DNA of 64,000 nucleotides from CAVYXZ01 sp963772595 (GTDB taxonomy: Bacteria > Chloroflexota > Anaerolineae > Aggregatilineales > Phototrophicaceae), in contig CAVYXZ010000016.1 of NCBI GenBank assembly GCA_963772595.1, positions 620,001 through 684,000 of the forward strand, written 5' to 3'. Both the position numbers and the translations under genes were made by a program. The notes under the pieces are model-generated. The model made no database searches, was not told where the DNA came from, and worked only from the letters and a program-made list of their open reading frames with translations. This document shows positions 26,496 to 34,241 of this stretch, piece by piece. Position 1 is the first letter of the stretch. Every line of letters starts with the position of its first letter.

Positions 26496-28287
26496 GCATA
26501 TTCGTAATTTCTCGATCATTGCTCATGTCGATCATGGCAAGAGTACGCTGGCGGACCGGCTGTTGCAATTAACGCATACAGTCGCTGACCGCGATATGCA
26601 CGAACAGCTTCTGGATGATATGGAACTTGAACGCGAGCGCGGTGTCACCATCAAAGCTTCCGCCGTGCGGATGCACTATACGGCTGTCGATGGCGAAACC
26701 TATGTGATTAATCTGATCGACACACCCGGCCATGTGGACTTCACCTATGAGGTCAGCCGGGCACTGCAAGCCTGCGAAGGCGCAGTTCTGGTGGTGGATG
26801 CCAGCCAGGGTATCGAGGCACAAACGCTGTCCAACGTCTATCTGGCGCTGGAGCAGGACCTCGAAATTCTGGCGGTTGTGAACAAGATCGACCTGCCTGC
26901 TGCTCGCCCCGACGACATTGCTCGTGAACTGGAAGATTTACTTGGCACGCCTACGGGTGAGGTCCTGCGCATTTCCGCCAAGAGCGGGATCGGCGTTCAG
27001 GACGTTCTGGAGAAAGTCATCCGTGACGTGCCGCCGCCCTCAGGCGATGCTGACGCGCCGCTTCAGGCGCTGGTCTTCGACTCGCATTACGATGCTTACA
27101 AAGGCGTGGTCGCCTATGTGCGCGTCTTCGAGGGCACAGTCACGAAAAATGACTTGCTGCTGTTGATGGTAACGGGTAAGCGCTTCGAGCCGGTCGAGAT
27201 CGGTGTCTTCTCACCCACGATGAAGCCTATCGAGTCGTTGAGCGCGGGCGAAGTTGGTTATATCGCAACCGGTCTGAAAACCGTGCGCGAATGCCGCGTT
27301 GGCGACACGGTCACGCTGGCCGTTGGCGGCGCAGCCGAGCCGCTGCCCGGCTACAAGCAAGCCAAGCCGATGGTCTTCGCTGGCATTTACCCAACCGATA
27401 ACGACGACTTTGATGACTTGCGCGATGCGATGGAAAAGTTGCAGCTTAACGACGCCTCGCTCACCTACGAGCCGGAGACCTCGCAGGCGCTGAACTTTGG
27501 CTTCCGCGTCGGCTTCCTGGGGCTTTTCCATATGGAAATTGTCCAGGAACGCCTGGAACGCGAGTACGACCTGGATATTCTCGCCACCGCGCCCAGCGTG
27601 GAGTACCAGATTCTCAAGCGCGATGGCACGATGATGACTATCGACAGTCCAGCCCAACTGCCTGACGAGAGCGTCATCGAAGAAATCCGCGAACCCTGGA
27701 TGAAAATCCAGATTTACACACCGCAGGAGTTTATCGGCGCGATCATGGACCTGTGCATCAAAAAGCACGGCGAATACGAGACAACCGAGTACCTCGACAC
27801 CACCCGTGTGATTCTGCATTACCGAATCCCGCTGTCGGAGATCATCGTCGATTTCTATGATCGTCTGAAAAGCGTCACCAGAGGCTACGCCAGCCTCGAT
27901 TACCAGTTTGACGAGTACCGTGCAGGTGATCTGGTGAAGCTCGACGTGCTGGTCAACAGCGAGCCGGTCGATGCCCTGGCGCTGATCGTCCATCAGGACG
28001 ATGCTTACCACAAAGGCCAGCGGCTGGTCAGCAAACTCAAAGACCTCATCCCGCGCCAGTTGTTCGTCGTGCCGATTCAGGCGGCCACTGGCAAGCGGAT
28101 CATCTCGCGCGCGAACGTCAAGGCGCTGCGCAAGGACGTCCTCGCCAAGTGCTACGGCGGTGACGTCACGCGCAAGAAGAAGCTGCTGGAAAAGCAGAAA
28201 AAAGGCAAGCGGCGCATGAAGATGATCGGTCAGGTTGAAGTGCCGCAGGAAGCCTTTATGGCACTGCTTAGCCTGGATGACGATTAG
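26485..28287 (+). CDS. lepA: Elongation factor 4 (LepA)
   Basis: A translational GTPase that acts on stalled or mispositioned ribosomes. The protein starts KHIRNFSIIAHVDHGKSTLADRLL (G1 P-loop AHVDHGKST) and has G2 RGVTIK, G3 DTPGH and G4 NKID. The LepA-specific C-terminus is clear: NVKALRKDVLAKCYGGDVTR followed by a Lys-rich run and GQVEVPQEAFMALL. About 600 residues, standard for LepA and different from BipA/TypA. The ATG at 26485 lies inside the end of tlyA. It converges with the pyrE-like gene, overlapping by 20 bases. Confidence 0.96.
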   Translation: MNSKHIRNFSIIAHVDHGKSTLADRLLQLTHTVADRDMHEQLLDDMELERERGVTIKASAVRMHYTAVDGETYVINLIDTPGHVDFTYEVSRALQACEGAVLVVDASQGIEAQTLSNVYLALEQDLEILAVVNKIDLPAARPDDIARELEDLLGTPTGEVLRISAKSGIGVQDVLEKVIRDVPPPSGDADAPLQALVFDSHYDAYKGVVAYVRVFEGTVTKNDLLLLMVTGKRFEPVEIGVFSPTMKPIESLSAGEVGYIATGLKTVRECRVGDTVTLAVGGAAEPLPGYKQAKPMVFAGIYPTDNDDFDDLRDAMEKLQLNDASLTYEPETSQALNFGFRVGFLGLFHMEIVQERLEREYDLDILATAPSVEYQILKRDGTMMTIDSPAQLPDESVIEEIREPWMKIQIYTPQEFIGAIMDLCIKKHGEYETTEYLDTTRVILHYRIPLSEIIVDFYDRLKSVTRGYASLDYQFDEYRAGDLVKLDVLVNSEPVDALALIVHQDDAYHKGQRLVSKLKDLIPRQLFVVPIQAATGKRIISRANVKALRKDVLAKCYGGDVTRKKKLLEKQKKGKRRMKMIGQVEVPQEAFMALLSLDDD

Positions 28288-28828
28288 CACTGATCCACGT
28301 CCGCACGACATCTGCCTGACGTCCTGGGAGGCGTCCGTCCGCAACCAGATCGTCGAGTACCGCAGGCAGATCGAGCAGTGTCTGCGTCGGGATGTCTGCT
28401 GGCTTGAATAAACCCTCATCTACGATGACCAGAATGGTCTGCGTACGCAGACCGACGACTTTAGCCTTCTGGGCAAGAGAAACCAGTGGCGGAGCCAGCG
28501 TATTGCCAAGTAGCAGCGCCGGGTGCCCGATGTCATAGGCACCGGCAAGCTCGTACACTGTCGACGCATCGGTTCCGCGCGCGTAAACCAGCGGAATCTG
28601 CGTGCGTAGGCTCAGGCTCACGCCCAGCGGTAGTGCCTCCGCAGTACTTAACAGATGATTTACCTCACCCACCAGAGGTATGGCTAATTCCGTGATATGC
28701 CCCAGTACATCAGGATATGAGGGTAGTAGACCCAGTTGAAGCTGGTAGGGTCTGACGTGGTCGTTCTCGGTAAAACGCCCGAACTGAAGCAGACCCGTTT
28801 CCAGCAGCAAGGTGGCGAGTGAGTTCAT
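28268..28828 (-). CDS. Orotate phosphoribosyltransferase-like protein lacking the PRPP loop
   Basis: A 186-residue protein that follows the PyrE pattern: LLETGLLQFGRFT at the N-terminus, then ALPLGVSLSLRTQIPLVYAR and ELAGAYDIGHPALLLGN. Where active OPRTases have the PRPP-binding DDVxTTG loop, it has LLGNTLAPPLVSL, with no Asp-Asp or Thr-Thr-Gly. The OPRTase Lys in the ARKE segment is ARGTD here. It is probably catalytically inactive and possibly a nucleotide-sensing relative. Its start overlaps the cinA stop (ATGA), so it is coupled to NMN/pyridine-nucleotide repair. It is intact, with no frameshift. Confidence 0.6.
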   Translation of the reverse strand: MNSLATLLLETGLLQFGRFTENDHVRPYQLQLGLLPSYPDVLGHITELAIPLVGEVNHLLSTAEALPLGVSLSLRTQIPLVYARGTDASTVYELAGAYDIGHPALLLGNTLAPPLVSLAQKAKVVGLRTQTILVIVDEGLFKPADIPTQTLLDLPAVLDDLVADGRLPGRQADVVRTWISANRHPG

Positions 28829-30042
28829 GCCTCGGACACGGCCAGCATACGCCAGGCCCGTGACAGCGCCCAGGTGCCGGGCCAGAGGCGGGCTTCTGCG
28901 GATTGGCTGCCGAAGCCGTAGACGCGCGATGCCGACTGCCCGTTCGCAACGACCGCAACCGCCGTGCCGATGTCGCTGTCTGCCTGATCGGCCATCCGTT
29001 CAGGATCGCTGATGACGGCGATGCCCACCAGACTGCCCGATTTATCGCAGATGCGCTGCGCGACTTCTTGCGCAAGCGCCTGCAATCCGAGCGCAGGCTT
29101 GCCGAGATCAGCCGCATTGGCAAACTGTTCCGATTGCACCAGCACAGTGCTGCTATCTGGCACCGACTGGACTCGCCGACTGATGTAATCGCCTGCGCCC
29201 GTTTCACTGATGGCGAGCGTACCATGCAGGCCGCGCAGTTGCTCGACCAGTGCGGCCTCAATCGTGTGCTCATCGGTGCCGAAGATGTAACTGCCGATCC
29301 GCGCGCGCAGCCTCTGGGCCATGTCCTCAATCATCACATCCGCCGCGGCCTCATCCTCTGCCTTTGCCGTAACCCGCACGTCAATGACGCCGCTGTGCGC
29401 CGCCAGGCCGACAGTAGGATTGACGTTCTCCAGGATTTCGCTGCCGATCATGTCGTCCAGGGTACTCTCGCCAATTCCCGCTGCGCGCAGATTCAGCGCT
29501 TTGATAATGCCCAGGGTGTAGCGTTCTTTCAGAAAAGGGATAACCTGTTCATCCAGCAGATACTTCATCTCACGTGGCACACCGGGCAGGCTGATGACCA
29601 CACTGCCTTCATATTCGACGACAAAACAAGGGGCTGTCCCCACCGGGTTCTCGATCAGAATCGAATCTTCGGGCAGGAAAGCCTGACGACGATTATTGGC
29701 CGTCATATTAGACCGGAACCCGGCAAAGCGCGCCGCGATACTGTCCAGCAAATCCTGGTGAAAGAGCAGTTCGCGTCCAGTTGCTTGCGCGACGGCCTGG
29801 CGAGTCATGTCATCTACGGTTGGCCCCAGGCCACCGGTAGTGATGACCACATCAGCCCGCCCCAGGGCCAGCTTGATCGTCTCGGTAATGCGTCTTTCGT
29901 TATCACCTACCGACACCATATGGAAGATATTAATGCCAATATCACGCATCCGCCGCGCGATGTAAACAGAATTTGTGTCCGTGATCTCGCCGAGCAAGAT
30001 CTCGGTGCCGATGCTGATGATCTCGGCCCCTATGTTTTGCAT
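28825..30042 (-). CDS. cinA: CinA-family protein (nicotinamide mononucleotide deamidase/ADP-ribose pyrophosphatase)
   Basis: The N-terminal COG1058 domain (about 1-170) reads AEIISIGTEILLGEITDTNS and VVITTGGLGPTVDDMTRQAVA, a MoaB/MogA-like fold with pyrophosphatase activity in the family. The middle includes SLPGVPREMKYLL. The C-terminal PncC-type domain has ISETGAG where the usual motif is ESCTGG, keeping Ser, Thr and Gly but changing the Cys, so NMN amidase activity is uncertain. The ATG at 30042 is the family start; an in-frame extension upstream is unlikely. It overlaps the pyrE-like gene. Confidence 0.9.
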   Translation of the reverse strand: MQNIGAEIISIGTEILLGEITDTNSVYIARRMRDIGINIFHMVSVGDNERRITETIKLALGRADVVITTGGLGPTVDDMTRQAVAQATGRELLFHQDLLDSIAARFAGFRSNMTANNRRQAFLPEDSILIENPVGTAPCFVVEYEGSVVISLPGVPREMKYLLDEQVIPFLKERYTLGIIKALNLRAAGIGESTLDDMIGSEILENVNPTVGLAAHSGVIDVRVTAKAEDEAAADVMIEDMAQRLRARIGSYIFGTDEHTIEAALVEQLRGLHGTLAISETGAGDYISRRVQSVPDSSTVLVQSEQFANAADLGKPALGLQALAQEVAQRICDKSGSLVGIAVISDPERMADQADSDIGTAVAVVANGQSASRVYGFGSQSAEARLWPGTWALSRAWRMLAVSEA

Positions 30043-30210
30043 GGTCTTTATCCGCCTACCAATAGTTTGCAAATTCGGAAATAGCAATTATAATCCCTCC
30101 GTGTGAACAAGGGAATCTGATACAATGCAACTTCTTTGTGCAGATTCAATAAATATATCCTTAAATTGAACTTCTTTTCAGAAGTGAACAGTTTACAACG
30201 GAGGAAATCA

Positions 30211-31362
30211 GTGGCAAGCGTAACTTACAGAAATGTGCATAAGTCGTTCGGCAACACCGTTGTGATCAAGGGTATGAATCTCGAAATTAAGGATAAGGAG
30301 TTCCTCGTCTTCGTCGGCCCCTCAGGCTGTGGAAAATCCACCAGCTTGCGTATGTTGGCCGGGCTTGAGGAAGTCACATCAGGTGAGATTCTCATTGGTG
30401 ACCGCGTCGTAAACAACGTTGCCCCCAAAGATCGAGACGTAGCGATGGTTTTCCAGAGCTATGCGCTTTATCCACATATGACCGTCTACGACAACATGGC
30501 TTTTGGTCTGCGTCTGCGCAAAACACCGAAGCACGAAATTGACCGGCGTGTCAACGAAGCAGCCCGTAGCCTCGGTCTCATTGAGGAATCGAAAGGGATT
30601 AATCTCCTGGATCGGCGTCCCCGCCAGCTTTCGGGTGGTCAGCGCCAGCGTGTCGCGGTGGGCCGTGCCATTGTGCGTGAGCCGGCAGTGTTCCTCCTGG
30701 ACGAACCTCTGTCGAACCTCGATGCGAAACTGCGTGTGCAGTCGCGCGCGGAAATTGCGAAACTGCACCAGCGTCTGGAAACCACATTCATCTATGTAAC
30801 CCACGATCAGGTCGAAGCTATGACGATGGGGGATCGTATCTGCGTCCTGAATGAAGGTGAAATTCAGCAGGTCGATAACCCCTCGGACCTGTACAATAAT
30901 CCGCGCAACGTTTTCGTCGCTGGTTTCATCGGCAGTCCATCCATGAACTTCTTCGATGCACACCTGACCGCCGAAGGCGAGACGCTGATCGCTGACGCAG
31001 GGGCCTTCAAACTGGTCATCGATGCCCAACATGCCGTACCGTTCCGCAGTCATGCCGGACAGGAGATCATCCTGGGTATCCGGCCAGAAGACATTCATGA
31101 TAAGAAATACATCCCCACCGGTATCACCCCTCATGACATTGAAGCTGACGTGGAAGTGGTCGAGCAGATGGGTAACGAGGTCGTCGTCTATCTGAATGAA
31201 AAAGGCGTTCCGTTTACCGCACGCTTCGATCCGCGCACTGATGCTGTAGTCGGGGGCCGTATGACTGCGGTTGTGAATGTGGACAATGTTCACATCTTTG
31301 ATACCAGCACCAAACTTTCGTTGTCTCACGATTACAAAACACAGCAGGCTGAGACTGCCTGA
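30211..31362 (+). CDS. ABC transporter ATP-binding protein, UgpC/MsmX sugar-importer type
   Basis: A cytosolic ATPase subunit for CUT1-type sugar or glycerol-3-phosphate importers. Walker A GPSGCGKST is near residue 36, followed by the Q-loop region FQSYALYPHMTVYDNMAFGL, signature LSGGQRQRVAVGRA, Walker B VFLLDEPLSNLDAKLR, H-loop THDQVEAMTMGD, and the C-terminal TOBE/OB domain (GIRPEDIHD). The start is GTG at 30211 with GGAGGA just ahead. No permease or binding protein is adjacent, so it probably serves several importers in trans, as MsmX does. A terminator follows. Confidence 0.93.
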   Translation: MASVTYRNVHKSFGNTVVIKGMNLEIKDKEFLVFVGPSGCGKSTSLRMLAGLEEVTSGEILIGDRVVNNVAPKDRDVAMVFQSYALYPHMTVYDNMAFGLRLRKTPKHEIDRRVNEAARSLGLIEESKGINLLDRRPRQLSGGQRQRVAVGRAIVREPAVFLLDEPLSNLDAKLRVQSRAEIAKLHQRLETTFIYVTHDQVEAMTMGDRICVLNEGEIQQVDNPSDLYNNPRNVFVAGFIGSPSMNFFDAHLTAEGETLIADAGAFKLVIDAQHAVPFRSHAGQEIILGIRPEDIHDKKYIPTGITPHDIEADVEVVEQMGNEVVVYLNEKGVPFTARFDPRTDAVVGGRMTAVVNVDNVHIFDTSTKLSLSHDYKTQQAETA

Positions 31363-31386
31363 ACAATCAAAGCACAATGAACTCAG

Positions 31387-31415
31387 AAGCCGCCCTAGCT
31401 TTCGGGCGGCTTTTT
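31387..31415 (+). terminator. Rho-independent terminator after the UgpC-type gene
   Basis: AAGCCGCCC pairs with GGGCGGCTT around the loop TAGCTTTC, and the T-run is TTTTT. It sits 25 bases after the stop codon. Confidence 0.85.
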
Positions 31416-31514
31416 AATTGATAGGACCAATAAGTGGGAATGGACGTAGAATGTCGAGTTTAACCGTTTATAATGCTTAGCGTGTTCATGACCGGGTAAA
31501 GGACGCTTGAAGAT

Positions 31515-32528
31515 TTGAATCTTGCCATCTACCAAGACCCTGATCTGTTTGTTCAACTGAAAGCGGAATGGAATGATCTGCTGGGGCGCAGTGCCTCAGG
31601 TTCCATTTTTAGTACCTGGGAATGGGCTTCAACCTGGTGGGATGTTTATCAACCGGGCCAATTATGGGTGGTGACCTGCCGTGATTCCGAAGATCGGCTG
31701 GTCGGTCTGGCTCCCTGGTTTATCGCCGCGGGTTCAACCCGCATGGTACAGACGATTGGCTGCGAGGAAGTTGCAGATTATCTGGACTTGCTGGTCGATA
31801 AAGAGTGGGTGGAACCGGTCCTGGAGCGCTTCGCAGATTTTCTTCGTGAGAATCAGGCTGAGTTCGATCAAATCTTTCTCTGCAATATCCCGGAGACCTC
31901 TGTCGGCAGCAACCAGTTTGCGACTGCACTGGAGCAGCAGGGTTTCGCTGTGAACGTGACTGAGGAAGACGTTTGCCCGATTGTCAATCTGCCCGCGACC
32001 TGGGAAGAATTTCTGGGCGGGCTGGACAAAAAGAACCGTCACGAGCTGCGCCGCAAGCTGCGTCGGGGACAGGGCAGCAACGCGGAGATCGACTGGTATA
32101 TTGTGACGCCAGAACATGATCTCGACGTAGAGATGGAGCATTTCCTGGAGATGATGGCGGCCAGCGACCCTGAAAAGGCGGTGTTTCTCTCTGACCCCGA
32201 TAATCTTACCTTCTTCAAGCGTATTGCGGCAGTGGCGCAGGAGGCGGGTTGGTTGGCGCTTTGTTTTCTCACGGTGAATGGTGAGCGGGCGGCGACTTAT
32301 TTCAATTACGACTATAAGGGGCACATCCTTGTATATAATTCGGGGCTGAAACTTGAATATGGGTCACTTAGCCCTGGTATCTTGCTCATGGCTTATTGTA
32401 TCCAGTATGCTATAGATAAGGGCTATCAGGTCCTTGATTTCTTACAGGGTGACGAAGACTATAAGTATCGCCTGGGTGGGAAAGATACTCGCGTGATGAG
32501 CTTACACGCCAGTGCAAGGGAGAATTAG
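31515..32528 (+). CDS. BioF2-like GNAT acetyltransferase (PF13480 type)
   Basis: A 337-residue protein with two GNAT-like halves, as in the FemAB/CelD-like acetyltransferase group that modifies polysaccharides or wall precursors. Recognisable pieces are SGSIFSTWEWASTWWDVY near the start, NRHELRRKLRR in the middle, and, towards the end, YSGLKLEYGSLSPG-like NSGLKLEYGSLSPGILL with FDFL-like VLDFLQGDEDYKYRLGG. The start is a TTG at 31515. It stops 2 bases before the glycosyltransferase gene, so the two form an envelope-glycan operon. The substrate is unknown. Confidence 0.8.
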   Translation: MNLAIYQDPDLFVQLKAEWNDLLGRSASGSIFSTWEWASTWWDVYQPGQLWVVTCRDSEDRLVGLAPWFIAAGSTRMVQTIGCEEVADYLDLLVDKEWVEPVLERFADFLRENQAEFDQIFLCNIPETSVGSNQFATALEQQGFAVNVTEEDVCPIVNLPATWEEFLGGLDKKNRHELRRKLRRGQGSNAEIDWYIVTPEHDLDVEMEHFLEMMAASDPEKAVFLSDPDNLTFFKRIAAVAQEAGWLALCFLTVNGERAATYFNYDYKGHILVYNSGLKLEYGSLSPGILLMAYCIQYAIDKGYQVLDFLQGDEDYKYRLGGKDTRVMSLHASAREN

Positions 32529-32530
32529 GG

Positions 32531-33796
32531 ATGCCGCTTCGGCGACTCGCGCTGATTAGTGTCCATGCCAGTCCGATTGCCCCAATGGGAGGCAAGAAGA
32601 CCGGCGGTATGAATATCTATATCCGCAAAGTGGCGGAGGAGTTTGCGCGTCGGGGTGTTCAGGTGGACATCTTTACCCGGCGGACGGCAGCGGATATGCC
32701 TGCTGTAGAGCAGTTGAGCGAAAATCTGCGTGTGGTGAACGTGACGGCGGGGATGCAGTGGCCGCTGGCTCCGGATGATATTTATCCGCATCTGCCAGAG
32801 TTTACCGCTGGGGTGATCGCTTTTGCCACACGGCATAATGTTGTCTATGACCTGGTTTATAGCCACTACTGGCTGAGTGGCTGGGTCGCCAGTAAGCTGC
32901 ATGAAATCTGGGGCACCCCCTTTGTCCAGATGTTTCATACCCTCGGCCACATGAAGAACCGTGTTATCTCTACAGACAGTGACACGACGCCTAACCAGCG
33001 TATTCGTGTGGAAACGGATGTTGCGCGGGATGCTGACCGTGTGATTGCAGCAACGCCCGCAGAATACGCTCAACTTCGCTGGTTGTACCGCGTGAACCGG
33101 CGCAAGATCGGTATTATTTCGCCAGGCGTGGACATTGAGCAGTTTCATACCATGTCTGTTGATGAGGCTCGGCGCGAGATTGGTATGGCTTTGGATGCGA
33201 AGGTTCTGCTTTTTGCCGGGCGTATTGAACCCATTAAAGCCATTGACACGCTGATACGCGCGCTGCCTATTATTCAGGCACAGAACCCGGACCTGTATGC
33301 AAACCTCTATACGATGATTGTCGGTGGCGATCCGTCCGATGTATTGGATGAGGAAATGACTCGTTTGCAGGCGCTAGCACGTGATTTACACGTTGAGGAG
33401 CATGTGCGTTTTGTGGCTGCGAAGGAGCATAATGCGCTGCTGCCGTACTATGCGGCGGCCTCTGCGCTGGTTATGCCTTCGATCTACGAGTCGTTCGGTA
33501 TGGTAGCACTTGAAGCGATGGCAACTGGAACGCCGGTCATCGCTTCGGCAGTGGGTGGCCTGACTTATCTGGTTAAGGACGGTGAAACGGGCTATCTGGT
33601 GCCGTCTCGTGAAGCGGATGCTCTGGCGGATCGTATCGTCATGCTGCTGACTTTGCCGCCAGAGAGTTATATGGCGATGCGCACATCAGCAGTAGCTTGT
33701 GCTCGACATTTTACCTGGACGTTCATTGTGGATGAGTTACAGGCGGCTTTTGAGGAAATCCTCACCAACAGCTGCCCTAACCGCCATAAGAATTAG
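32531..33796 (+). CDS. GT4 glycosyltransferase, MshA/sucrose-phosphate-synthase-like
   Basis: A 421-residue GT-B enzyme. The N-terminal acceptor domain has GGKKTGGMNIYIRKVAEEFA, the GGMNVY-type signature of the MshA and sucrose-phosphate-synthase branch. The donor domain has FAGRIEPIKAIDTLIRAL and PSIYESFGMVALEAMATG, with the two Glu residues of the E-x7-E motif. It uses a nucleotide sugar, probably UDP- or GDP-linked; the acceptor is unknown. The tail overlaps the opposite-strand hypothetical gene by 20 bases. The MshA name is not given because mycothiol synthesis is not supported here. Confidence 0.85.
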   Translation: MPLRRLALISVHASPIAPMGGKKTGGMNIYIRKVAEEFARRGVQVDIFTRRTAADMPAVEQLSENLRVVNVTAGMQWPLAPDDIYPHLPEFTAGVIAFATRHNVVYDLVYSHYWLSGWVASKLHEIWGTPFVQMFHTLGHMKNRVISTDSDTTPNQRIRVETDVARDADRVIAATPAEYAQLRWLYRVNRRKIGIISPGVDIEQFHTMSVDEARREIGMALDAKVLLFAGRIEPIKAIDTLIRALPIIQAQNPDLYANLYTMIVGGDPSDVLDEEMTRLQALARDLHVEEHVRFVAAKEHNALLPYYAAASALVMPSIYESFGMVALEAMATGTPVIASAVGGLTYLVKDGETGYLVPSREADALADRIVMLLTLPPESYMAMRTSAVACARHFTWTFIVDELQAAFEEILTNSCPNRHKN

Positions 33797-34085
33797 CGAC
33801 ATCGCTTGGCTCTGGTGCGATCCAGGGGTCTGTTTCCTGGATGTCTAGCGCCTGATCTTGCGGGACTAAAGTTTGTCCTTTGTGGTACAGTACATCGTTG
33901 AATGCATCATAGTAATACTGGCGATTAACCCAGCCATAGAGTCGATGCTGAAACACGACGTTGAAGCGTACGGCCTCGCTGTCTGTCAGGACTTGCTGGT
34001 GGACTAGCCAGACCGGGCTGTACTGTTCGAGGTGAGCCATCACTTTGTCGTCACGCTGCTTCAGAATGGACTGTTCACTGCTCAT
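33777..34085 (-). CDS. Small hypothetical protein (102 residues)
   Basis: An acidic, aromatic-rich soluble protein (SVLWRVNRQYYYDAFNDVLY-like core: WVNRQYYYDAFNDVLYHKG) without signal peptide, membrane segment or known motif. AGGAGG-like sequence (GGAGGAAAG) lies just ahead of its ATG, and the frame is intact, so I take it as real. It converges on the glycosyltransferase gene. No function can be given. Confidence 0.5.
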   Translation of the reverse strand: MSSEQSILKQRDDKVMAHLEQYSPVWLVHQQVLTDSEAVRFNVVFQHRLYGWVNRQYYYDAFNDVLYHKGQTLVPQDQALDIQETDPWIAPEPSDVANSYGG

Positions 34086-34241
34086 CAGTCACTTTCCTCC
34101 TGGCTATGTAAATCTTTCTATCCGTGAATGATACGTACAGATCGGTTGTAGGTCAAGTAACTTTTCGCATCTCAACCTGGTCGTATTTTGCGTTATAATC
34201 TCAGCGTTCTGCTCATCTAATCAAAGAAGGGTTTGTGTGTA

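Noticed and set aside
21984..28287. Mobile element or genomic island
   Set aside because: No integrase, transposase, terminal inverted repeats or tRNA-associated direct repeats were seen here or elsewhere in the window.
27211..28419. 402-codon open frame antisense to lepA
   Set aside because: It lies inside the highly conserved lepA in the complementary frame, has no family motif, and long antisense frames are expected at this G+C.
28903..30084. 393-codon open frame antisense to cinA
   Set aside because: It is a shadow of the well-supported cinA gene, with no ribosome site or family resemblance.
32531..33796. Naming the GT4 enzyme MshA (mycothiol)
   Set aside because: The GGMNxYI motif is shared by MshA and sucrose-phosphate-synthase relatives, and no other mycothiol gene is present.
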